DNA of 64,000 bases, taken from the NCBI RefSeq assembly GCF_010183535.1, contig NC_071333.1, positions 13,390,587-13,454,586 on the forward strand, given 5' to 3'. The position numbers were made by a program, and so were the translations under genes. This document shows positions 11,844 to 23,100 of this stretch, in pieces. Origin of the DNA: Caenorhabditis remanei (lineage: Eukaryota > Nematoda > Chromadorea > Rhabditida > Rhabditidae). A model generated the notes under the pieces. The model was not told the origin of the DNA. It was given only the letters and a program-made list of their open reading frames with translations, and made no database searches. Each line of letters starts with the position of its first letter. Positions within the stretch are counted from its first letter, which is position 1.

Positions 11844-13659
11844 ATTGTGAATCATTTTTTTAGTTCCTCTATTAAATATCGACTACTTTTGATAGATTTA
11901 TTTGACGTCTTTGTAAAATAAAGTCTCGATGATGATTTCTTTTTTCAAAGTAAGAAGCAGTGATTTCTGCGTAATTTTTTATGTCTAGGAAAATTTCAGA
12001 GTAAATTGTGAAGACATCAAGAATCTGCTGAAACTAAAATTTATCTAAATTTCTGGGGCGGTATCGAATAAGCGAGTTAATACTTTGTCCCCGCGACAAA
12101 TGTAACCGTAATACAATCTTATGAAGATGCTGAAAACCATATGTTTGGTAAAGGTTGATCTTATGAACAATGTTAGATACATATAACGACAAGAAAAATT
12201 CAGTTAAAGCAGCTTATTATAAATGCAAGTGCTCCCACGCCAAACACACCTTATCAGGGGATTCATTGTAAATTTACTTACTTACTTAGTTACTAAGTAA
12301 GTAACTAAGTAAGTAAGTAAATTTTAATTAAATTCTCCAGTTCAGGTCTTTGTTTTGATTGACTAGGGAAGGTCACCGAGGGACTGCAAAGTTATGGACC
12401 GTGATAAATATCATTGGAAAACTGAGAAACCGGGGATTCCAGATAATTATTCACTTTTTGCCCTCCTGACCTGGTACTTCAGAGAAATAAGGTTGAACTT
12501 CGGAAAAATAAAAAAATTATTATCTTTCTAGAGAATTTTCGAAATATTTCAAGACATTTTTTTGTGCGGGAAGGTAACAAACTAGCATTTTCTAAACTCT
12601 GATCTTGTTTTTTTGAAAACCAGGCATCAAACGCAAAAAGTGAATGTATTTTCGGAATCAGCGTTTTCTCAGCTTGAATAACTTAAAGTATAGCTCAATT
12701 AGCTCATGTTTTAATTTTATCAGCATTATAGTCGTGTTGTATTCTATGTATTTTTTGAAATAAAATGTCGAATTTTTAAGTTGATAATAAATAATGGTAG
12801 TTAAAGAAATCTTTTAATGAAAGCTGGAAATACTTCTAATATGAATCGTCAGAATCTTTTTGTCTTCATTACGGACCAAATCGAGCTCAGCTTCAACTCA
12901 AGCTAATTGATGCCAAGTGTTTACTTATCCCTTTTCAAAAATCTATGAAACTGAATCATTTCATTTGCAAATCCACTGCGTTTTCACCTTCCCTTTCCAT
13001 TCTGAAGTCTTGCACTCTACTTGTCTTATTTCAAACTTGAACTAAAGCGAGTTTACTCAATGTAAACCATTTCTTCGAACCATACGCCCCTAACAAACAG
13101 CTCAGAGTTGTTTACCATTTCAATCTGTGATTTCTGAGCAAAGTAAGAACAATGAATCATCTTAACGGAACAATACAACAACGGCATGATGAAAGTGGGA
13201 AATATTGTCTCCAGATGTGATAAAACTAACATCTGATTGAAACAAAAAGTTATATTAATTTTGTGCAAGCATGAGAATCTATTCTTGGAACCAAATTGAT
13301 CTATCAAATTAGATTCTCGTGATAAGAAGTTACATTAACACAAACAAAAAACTATAGTCCGCTGTGTGTAAGCGAAAAGTCAACACAGTGGTATATGTGA
13401 CATGGGCCAAACAACACGAAATAAGTCAATAATAAAAGTGAACTTATCAACGACTTCCTATCAAAGTTTATTGACTCTGTGCCACTTTGGCAGACATTTT
13501 TTTGTGAACTGAAGGATTTTTCTGGCAAAACATGTGTTTACTTGGACGACGCAAAGCCACGGGCACATGTTTATCGAGTCCAAGATAAATAACTCACTAG
13601 AAAAAATGAAACGTATATAAAGGTCAGGAAGAGAGGAGTAAAACCACATCGAGTCTAAA
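11844..13659. other. Intergenic region between asg-2 and the cysteine-rich gene
   Basis: No convincing coding exon was seen on either strand. It contains the asg-2 3' end and a perfect hairpin at 12270-12324 (listed separately); the remainder is AT-rich. A TATA-like gtatataaagg at about 13612-13622 lies some 40 bp before the next start codon. Confidence 0.5.
12270..12324. repeat. Perfect 25-bp hairpin built of GTAA/TTAC units
   Basis: The left arm 12270-12294 (AAATTTACTTACTTACTTAG then TTACT) is the exact reverse complement of 12300-12324, with a 5-base loop AAGTA. The arms are made of tetranucleotide TTAC/GTAA units interrupted symmetrically, so it could be a folded microsatellite or a tiny inverted-repeat element. 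Confidence 0.85.
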
Positions 13660-14718
13660 ATGCAATTCACCATTCTTCTAGCGGTAGGTTTTCCAACTCA
13701 AGTTTTGGTGAAAATAACATAATTTTTCAGCTTGTCGGGCTTGCCTCTGCTGCCAGTTACTACACCTCCACACCAAGTTACAACAGCAACTCATGTAAGT
13801 AGTCATATCTGACATGCATCGTCATCCCTACGGAATAAATTTCAGACAGAAGCTGTTCTTCCTCTTATGAATGCTCTTCTGGCCAAACTTGTTCCAATGG
13901 ACAATGTATGAGCTCTCTTGGATATAATGGAGGATTATATTCAAACACCTACAACAACAACCAGTACGATATGAATAGCCAATACGGAAACCAAATGAGC
14001 AGCACTGGATCGGGACTGTACTGTACCACCTCTTATTCCTGCCGTTCTGGAGAGACCTGTATGAACAACAGATGCCAGAGCAGCTACTCCAACAACATGT
14101 ACGGTAGCCAAAACATGTATAATTGTGAGTACTGATTATAGGAGAAACTTCTTATCCATTGATTTCAGCCGGATCCACCACCTGCCGCTATTCGACTGAC
14201 TGCATGTCCGGACAAACGTGCTCCAATGGAATGTGTGTTGCTCAATACGGAACTTCCTACAACAACGCCATGTACTCCTCATCCACAGGAAGTAAGACAC
14301 TTTTTAATTTCAGTTATCCCTTTGCACTCAACCCTTCCAACCCTCATTTCAGAACCATGTCTTAACAATCTCTCCTGCTCTAACGATGAACGTTGTGTAA
14401 ACGGTCTTTGCGTTATCCACATTGCACCTAGTAACATTTTTGGTACTTTTCAAACATATTTATCTCTGAATTTCAGACTATTGTACATACGACAACACTT
14501 GTGGAGTCAACCAAAGATGCGTTAACAATATGTGCCAATCCACCGGATCAAGCTCCTATTACGGATCGGGTTCATCTGGATACAACACTTATGGAAATTC
14601 GAACACCTATGGATCATCCAACTCTCGATGCACATACAACTCTGACTGCGGATCCAACAGATACTGTTCTGCTGGATACTGCACCAGCTACGTTCTAAGA
14701 CAGAAGAGAAGCTCTTAA
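13660..14718 (+). CDS. Secreted cysteine-rich protein with tandem EB-like repeats
   Basis: Six exons give about 275 aa. Exon 1 (13660-13683) and exon 2 (13731-13794) encode a signal peptide (MQFTILLALVGLASAASYY). The mature protein is a series of five modules of the form C-x5-C-x5-C-x5-C (for example CSSSYECSSGQTCSNGQC), each with four cysteines. The modules are separated by low-complexity Ser/Tyr/Asn/Gly linkers (YNNNQYDMNSQYGN). Such spacing is that of nematode EB or EB-like modules in secreted, often cuticle or pharynx-associated proteins. Module borders coincide with introns, as expected for exon duplication. A poly(A) signal lies at 14773-14778. A second cysteine-rich gene follows on the same strand. 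Confidence 0.8.
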
Positions 14719-15090
14719 ATGTATTAATTGTACACTCATCATTCTTTTTTTCCATTCTTCTTATTCAATTCCAATAAACCATTGCCAATCCCCTATTTCT
14801 TTGCTGAATTTAAAATTCATGAGAGCTTCATAAATCTTCTTCAAAAAGTCTGTGAGGAAAGAAAGAAGAGCACGAATTGGAAGGCGTGAGAGAAAGATTC
14901 AAGCTTTTTTACTCTCAAGACAATCTGTCTTTGTAAAAGCCGATGCATGTGTCATAAGATTGATGATGCGAAGGTTTGGTATGAGATTGCACATTGTGAC
15001 AGAATATTAAAACGAATAGAGATTACACATTCCAGATGGCAAGATAAGTATAAAAACGGAACCGAAATTGAAGAAACATAATTCGTCATC

Positions 15091-15735
15091 ATGTTTTCTT
15101 GCCGAGCCTCTGTTTGCTTGATCTTCTTGTCGGTGAGTTAATTCTTTACCTGTTTACAACTCCAAACTTTTAACAGATCACAACAGTTTTTTGTCAATAC
15201 CATCAAACATCTCAAGTTACTTGCGGAACCAACGAGCAATATTCTCCTTGTACTCAAATTTGTCCTCCAACATGTGACTCGCCCAATCCACAGTGCAGGT
15301 AAGATTAATTTGTCTTTCCCTTGTATTTTTGAGTTTTATTTCCAAGTTAAACAAAAACTTTTCGAAAAAAAGAAACACTTCAGAGTCGACTGCACCCGTC
15401 CATCTTGCAACTGTCTCCCCGGTTACGTCTTCTCCAGTACCAGACAATGCATCCCAGCCAATTCATGCTACCAACAAGTTCAGCCATCCCCAAGATGTCG
15501 TTTCCATACTGAATGCAGAACTGGATCCTACTGTGTGAATGGATTCTGCAGTGCTGCTACAGGGGTTTACACTAGAACAATCGTCACCTCATCCTCTTCA
15601 TCAAGTTCTGGTTATCGTTCTGGTTATCAACGACAAATCCAAGGAGGATGTACATTGGATGTGCATTGTGAGCATCGCAAGATCTGTATCAATGGTGCTT
15701 GTGTTTATGCTGATCATTCTGACCGTTTCAATTAA
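15091..15735 (+). CDS. Secreted TIL-domain (trypsin-inhibitor-like) plus EB-like protein
   Basis: Three exons start at ATG 15091 with a signal peptide (MFSCRASVCLIFLS/ITTVFCQ) and end TAA 15733-15735, giving about 165 aa. Residues about 25-85 follow the ten-cysteine TIL pattern (TCGTNEQYSPCTQICPPTCD, then CRVDC, CNCLPGYV and the final cysteines in CIPANSC). That domain usually inhibits serine proteases or serves as an adhesive module. Two EB-like four-cysteine units follow (CRFHTECRTGSYCVNGFC and CTLDVHCEHRKICINGAC), joined by a serine tract. The EB-like units link it to the gene upstream; both are probably extracellular partners or shared-origin paralogues. The protease target is unknown. 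Confidence 0.8.
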
Positions 15736-18700
15736 TTTTGTTTTCGGAATAAAAATAATTACTGCATCGATTTTTGAATTCTTGAAAAAGGTACATAGAA
15801 AACTTTTCACAAGCCTAAATTGTTCATTATTCAGAATTTACTACAACTCACTGAGATTTGCATTGCATTTACTTCTGCACCACTTTTTTTCTATTGTCCA
15901 AAAAGTGTAGTAGTATAAAGGTGGCTACCACCGCATCCAGGTGGACCGAGGCGGTGATCAAGATATTCTTTCAATAGTTAATCGAGGCGTAACAAGTTTT
16001 GCGTCCATTCCTAATGGAATCGTGAGAAACTTTTCCGCGCGTGCGGTGAGTTACGCTACCTTTGATTGAGTGCCACGTTCATTAAAGGCATAGTAGTAGT
16101 AACTTTTGGTTAGTGAGGGTCAGCCCTGTCTTCCAAACCATTCAATTTTCTCTTCTATATTTTCCTCTTCGTGTTATCTGGTGGCAAAATCTCGTCGCGT
16201 GCGCGGTTCCTTTTCCTGAGGATATACAAGATATATTGTTATGATAGGTGATGACACAACCTCTAAATTCTATTGTTATTCTTCCATTACTAACGATGAT
16301 TGTTTATTTCTACACCTCAAGGAATAATAAAATTCTGGTGGTAGTATTAAAAAAAGAATGAAAATAGAAGAACGGATTAAAAAAACGAAGGAAAAAAGAG
16401 AAAGAAGAATGAAAAAAACATTCAAACTGCTCTTTTTTCCTTTTCTTTCTAGAGAAGACGCGGATAAAGCTCTCAAATATTTTATCGAAGCAGTCTCTAA
16501 TTTTGTTTTTTTTTCTCGTTTTTCTTCTCCTTTATTTTTTTATTCCATTCTCATTGTGTTTTGGATACCGGATTTGGTTTCTGAAATCTGAGGTCTCGAT
16601 TTTTTTCTGAAATTGAATGAACAAAACAAAAACAACTCGATGTTGTACCATCTCTCACTCACAATCTTCTTGTCTTATCACTTGTCACTTTTTTCATTTG
16701 ATTGACCCCTTGTGCAAGAACCAACGCACTCTTCTCAGAGTATTGCATAATGGAGGAGAAAGAAAGAGAGATGACACTCTGGCATTTATGGCCCGTTCGT
16801 TGCCTTTTCTGGAGTGTTTTTATGGCTTATTTCCATTTTTGTTTTTATTAACGCCATGATCAGTATGTGAAATTCATACATTTTATTTCTCTGATATCAT
16901 ATTTTATGATTGACTCTTATATTTCTTACAGTATAAAACTTTTAGGTTTCTCAAATTTCAAAGCCAAGAAAATTGGGTCACAATTATATTTCATGTGAGT
17001 TTTATTAGTTTTTCAATGGAAAATGTTCAATTGAGCCATAAACTTCAGTTTATAACTTCTAATTTAACCACACTCGGAATCAATGAAGAATAAAGTTCTG
17101 AATTTTGATATCCCTATCCAGAACTTTTGTTTTGTTCTGAAAATAAAGAACCACAGAAAATAAACTAGAAACCCATTTCCATCCTTCTGGCAATCATTTT
17201 GATGGGAACTCCCGTCAACACATTTATATCTTGTAGATTCTAGGATTCGGTTTTTTTCCCAAAGAGAGAAAAAACAGAATATTCATGTTCCCAAGCTTTC
17301 AATTTCGTTCTTTCTTATTCTCCCCGCTAATTCAGCCTTGGAAATCATGACAGCTGCCTAGGACACCGAGTTCAAATTCAACATTTTCGAACGTCATTCA
17401 AAATGGTATGATCTTATAAAGATGAGGTTAATGTGTCGGCCTGTCATTGCACTTTTATTTACTTGCACTTCTCTACATGTGCTATTAAAGTACTATCGTT
17501 TTCTTTGGGATCCACATCACCTTGTTAGGTCTTGCAGGAAGTTTCTGAAAGTGACACCACACTCACACACAATGAAATTCATACCACCTCCAGCTTCTCT
17601 CAACTTCTTCCACGGAATTCTATCTCCTCTTATCCAGTTAGGGACACATATCAAATTACCCACAAAAATAATGAGAAGTGTGGCTAGAGGCCTCCAAGAA
17701 GAAACTACTTGAAATTAAATGTAGACCACCACCTCAGTGTTCTGTTTTGATAGAAATTTCCTGAACATTTCTTTTTTTTTCGAAATTCTTGTCATAAACA
17801 ATTTACCGACAATTGACTCATAGGGGAAACATTGAGAAATGCGACCCATCATATTGTTTCTATTGTTATGTACAAGCTGTCTGTCCTCCTCTTTTTACTC
17901 CTAATCCGCCAAACGCCCTTCTAATTAGAGATGAGTGGCTTACAATAGAGTTGAAACGGAAATCTGAGCGTCTATAGTATCCCTCGGCTGCCGCCAACGC
18001 CTTTGTTACGAGGTGGTAGCGGTCGGTCCCTTTCTCGGGCATTTATTGTCACACAAACTGTATAATATGTAAATGAATCAAAAAACGAGCCACCCAGTGG
18101 CGTGATGATAAGAAAAAAAGGAGCATAAAATCAAGTATTCATTTTTTCTGCTACTGCGTTTTGGTCACCCACGTAAACTGGTACGATTCCCCACCGAATT
18201 TCAAATACTGAAAAAGTAGTAGTCAGTAAAACAAAAGAAGTCACAAAAGAAAACAATTCTATTTGAGTTCTCTCTCTCTCCATAACCAATTTTCAGACAA
18301 TTGCATAGACTCCTCAGTTTGTAATCGGATATTCTTCTACTCCTGTGGTTTTTTATTCAGTTTCCTCCTCTTACACCAAAAATCGCCATGGGTTGCTCTT
18401 CTTTTTTTTTTTTCGTTTCTTTTTTCCCAATTAGCTCTTTTTTGTCTCTTCTTATTGTTTTCTAGTCATCTTGACTTTTCTCGGTTCCAGGTCCGTCACA
18501 TTTAATAACAAACAAAATCCTTCAGGTTGAGTCGTCTATGCCAACAAAACCTTAATTCGATTCCCCCCTTCAATTTACCTTTCTGCCTTTTTCCTTTGAA
18601 TCGAATTGGGCTCTTTTTATTTCACAGTCGTAAAAAAGACGAGCTCTTGTTGAAAATTGAGATGGCTAATGGTTTCATGCAGGACGAATGCACGTACCTT

Positions 18701-20141
18701 ATACTGAGAAAATTGGTTTTTTGGAAAACAAGAAGGATTTCTTTTTGCATATCCTGACTAAGAGATATCTCAAGCTTAGAAAAATTCTGAAATGATCTGA
18801 AATGTCAGTGTCAATTCACCCACATATTTCCACCGGAACAAGCCAATTGTTCTTGATTGAAGAAAAACCAAATCGAAACGACCCCTCCCTCCCCGTGATT
18901 TTCAGAATGCGTGGGATATCCGGATTCCATACTGTAAATTTTAAAGGTCTCTCAGAAACAGCTCTCATATGACTCAATTTTGCCAAAAAATGTTGTGCAA
19001 CCCACGCGGCATCACTTTGCTGCTATCAGATGGCCGGAAAACACTCACTTTAATTCTTTTGTATAAAAGTGGACAAGTTTCTAGTTTTGTTAGCTGCAGA
19101 AGGATGTTAGCAATATTCTATCTTGGTGTTCCCAAATTTCAAATATTTCGTCATTTAGTTGATTTTTAGCCCTGTTTTTTTAGCATTCAAATCACAAGAA
19201 TCGTATTCGAAACAATGCATGACTCACATTTTCAAAATTTTGGCCCGCCTCCGTTTTTTGAATAAACAGATTCAGCCCCTCTAGAACGACCATTCGAATC
19301 ATACTGCCGCCTTGCTGAATGGTGACCCGTTTTCATCTCTTTTCTTATATTTTTTGATTTAAAATTTATCATTTCTTCTTTTGTCTTCTAGTTTTGGATA
19401 GAATTTCTAACTAGATCCCAATGTTTTCTCTAGTACTGCAGTTCCCGCTCCGCAAAGTGACTCATTTTCAAAGACCCACTACCAGAATTTAGAAACTGAT
19501 CCGCCCACATCCCCTCATTTCACATTAGGTCAGTTCCCATATACCATTTCGTTTTCCTACCGATGGTAACAAGCATCGAAGAGAAAGTAGGCGGTCCTTT
19601 TTCGGTTTGTCGCAACCGTCTGGCTCTACCCTAGTGCGCGAGGAGAGGGCGGGCGTAGGAAGAATCGGGGGGCAGCGCACTCATACACTATGCCCTTCTC
19701 TTTTGCACACAGAAAAAGAAGAGAGAGAAAGGGAGACCAACACTTATTGTTGTCCAGTTAGTTTTCAGATGAAAACTTCTTGACAGTATATCTTTTTCAA
19801 TTCCATGATAACCTGTTTTTCTCACTTTTTCTTCTCAACTCTTCTTGTCCCACTCAAGATTGCCACTATACGAAAGTGTCAACTTTTTGTTTTTTCGAGA
19901 GTCATATTCAGCGTTTTTCTCACTATCTAGCTTTCTAATAAGATGATGAAAACAAGCCACCTAGACTCTCCATTATTTACCCATAATTTCATTTCGCTCT
20001 CTTTTTTAATCCCTTGAATGATCCCATCACAATCCGCTAGAATTCTTTTACTTCTTTTTCCCTCTTCAGTGTCCATTCGCCTAAAAAGTTCACAACTATT
20101 TGTCATTTCTTTGCAGAAGAACTTCATTCTTCTCTTCGAAA
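15736..20141. promoter_or_regulatory. 4.4-kb non-coding region upstream of rig-3
   Basis: I find no supported exon. The stretch is AT/pyrimidine-rich with long T and A runs. It is punctuated by GC-richer islands at about 15920-16070, 17970-18020 (ctcggctgccgccaacgcct) and 19600-19690 (gcgcgaggagagggcgggcg), the last followed by a GAGA-type tract. Such islands are candidate promoter or enhancer elements for rig-3. A spliced-leader acceptor at 20106-20116 ends the region. Confidence 0.45.
20106..20116 (+). promoter_or_regulatory. SL1-type trans-splice acceptor of rig-3
   Basis: tttctttgcag lies 25 bases before the rig-3 start codon with no in-frame upstream exon. It matches the nematode spliced-leader acceptor consensus. 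Confidence 0.55.
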
Positions 20142-23100
20142 ATGGGACGACCACTTGCCAAGATGCTCTTCTTTTTTGCGACGTGCCTGCTCCTTGCTTC
20201 CGCAGTTTCTGCGTCAGGTCAGTTTATTTATTTCATTTTTGTAGCATCTGGGAAAAGGGTAAAAAGCGCGCGGGGACTGTTCATTTCACATCTTGAAGAT
20301 CAAGAGTGGCAGGGTCCTGGGAGTTCACTAAATAGAATTGAAATTAGCGCTTAGTGTATCAATTGCAATAGTTCGAGCATTTCGAGTGGTTGCGCACTTC
20401 AAAAGTTTATCTTTTTCGACGAAATCCGCGGGTGGCGCGGTATAAACACGACCACCAGATGGATGATACAATATCTCAGAAACTTCTTGCCTATCTGAAC
20501 TGAATCACCGCACAAATGCTTTTCGGGTAGAAAAGGGGACTAAGGAGTTTCGAAACATGTGGGCCCAGGGCGCGGCTCTTTTTTCCCTCGAGAGACACTT
20601 GCCAACTTTCTACTATTAGACCCTTTTTGTCGTGTCGCATCGCATCTTCCCATGTCTGGTTTTGTGGTGAAGAAAAAGGAATTGAGAAGAAGATTCGACA
20701 TGGGTTCATGCTAAAAGGACATATTTTACGATGAGCCACTCGTTAAAACGTCATGTATAAGGGATAACATCTGGAAATCCGACCTCACATAAAATCTGAC
20801 CTGATCGGTCAACATCTGAGTGTAGACGGAACACTTGAAGTGTCTCGACCAAAAAACATGAAGTGAGAAACTTTTCGTTTTTTTCGTCTTCACCATCCGG
20901 AAGTTTTCCCTTCCTTCCTTCGAAATTCTTCCTTCTTCTCTCCCAAAACTTTTTCTATGGAAAAAAAAAACTTCCAAAATGTTTGGTCGTCACGGCAATC
21001 CTGTGCACATCTCCCCTACAATATAATGTTGCCTTAGTATCGTTGCGATGCAATGCTTTTCAATAATTTCAATTGTTTGCCATGCTTTTTTGTTTTGTGT
21101 GAAGAAGTGGAATGGAGTGTGGAATGGAGCCCACCTTTCCCCCCTCTCAATGGCTTAACATTTCGGAAGCAAACAGGCGGCAAAAGAAATGAAACCTTAG
21201 GATGGGCCTCGTCATCGTCTTCCTTCTTTTTTTGTCCATTTTGTCCTCATTGATTGGCAATTTTTCCGTGTCTATTGACATTCGGGAGGAAAGGAGGAGT
21301 TGGTAACACAGGGTTGTGTGTTCAGATGCTTGCAAGAAGACCTCCAGCTCTCCGAGGTTCATGTACTGTATGTGAGCGAGTTGTATGTATTTTTTGCGCC
21401 GTCCGCCGATCAATCAGTTTGTTGAAATATATCCATCCCACTGGTTGCAATTTTCGATGCAGGTGGCGGAAACATGAACGAGAACAACTAAGTACATAGA
21501 CTTCCTAAAACTGGTAGCAGTATAAGGGGTCAAGAAAAGAACATTGAATAGCAGGTGCACCACTTTCCATAGTAACTTCTGAATAGAGTTGACGACGCGG
21601 AAAACATGAGGGAAGCCCTGTCAAGTTTGACTCTTGCAGGTCAAAAAGTGAACGTATCCTATTTATGGAAAATGTTATCGTTTCACCAAAGAAAGTTTGA
21701 TTTTCTTTTCTAAACGAAAGCACATTAATCCATTACGCATCACATAACATCGGCATTTACTACAACTCTGCTTTTCCGCCACACAGTTATCCAAATGTTT
21801 ACCTAACTGCCTACAAGCATTTACCAGGCGGTATTGTCGACTTACTCAAGACTAGCACCCGTCGTTAAAATGATAAAAGTGGGTTCCCAGCAATTTTCGT
21901 TTTGGAAAAATATGAGTGAGCGACGGGTAAAAGAACACCTACTAAATCATGCGTGACACGACAATTAGGGCGGTTTCGAGTCAAAGAGTCAAAAGAATCG
22001 TGGAGGGTCTAACAGACCGACACGCGGAGGACTCCCTCCCCATCCTTGCTTCTCTTGTTGTTCGAATTAGAAACCCTGAATTATACATGAATGGTTTGTA
22101 AGGGAGGCCCTTCACTGAAGCCGGAATGCTTGAATTCGATAGTAATATGGAATGGTCAACAATGGTGGGTAAATGGTTGCAGAACACTGTTTTGATAAAC
22201 ACTCTCCAAATTGAGTCTTTTGTGAAATAGGTTTAGGTAATTACAGGGTTGCAAATAATTTTCAGTTTGACTGTCCTGTTTCTTTAGTTTTGACAACTTG
22301 TACCATCAAATCATGTTTGCTTAGAAAAACTTGAACTTCTGTTTTCTGTCGCTTTAATGTGAACATGCACAAACAATCAATGTTCTTCTTCCATTCATTC
22401 AGTACGGTATGAAATTTCATGTTTTCTTAACCAATAGCACGAGTCAACTACAGTGACTTGGGTTTTTACATGACCATCAAACAGATCAGGTTACATTTGG
22501 AAGAACCAGGGAGAGGGAAGCAGCGAAAAGCTTCTTGTAGTTTTCTTTCGTTAGAACGCAAAGTCCCCTGAGGGGGTTGGAGGGACTATAAGACCTTTTG
22601 GGGACGACGACAAAATTCGATTACCTGCCACTCTCCATCTTACTCGTTCTTTTTTCCCAGTTTCCCAAAAGGAACAAGCAACATGTATAGATGTTATTTA
22701 CGTTTTCCTACCAAATAGATTAGTTATAACTGACCAGTTCTTCTTTTTCTCGGGGTAAACAAACATCGACTCTATCTATTCATCCAAAAAAAAAGAAAAA
22801 AAACTATCAGAATATTGAGAAAGAATTGATCATGCGAGGTGACACCTTGAATGTGGAATGATATATCTATGAATACGTTGAAAAGGTACAATATCGTGAG
22901 AAACTGCCGTGAAAAGAATCGACGATGTCTTCTTAGTTTTCATCGGCATCCATAATTTATCACTTTCTTCATTTGCTCATGAACCGTTGATTGTCTCCGA
23001 GTCTCGTGGCCCCCCATCCTGCCACCATTTCTTTATTCTCTCTTACGGGGTATTAGCATATTAGTAGTGCTAATGAAGACACATGGTGACAAATGAAACT

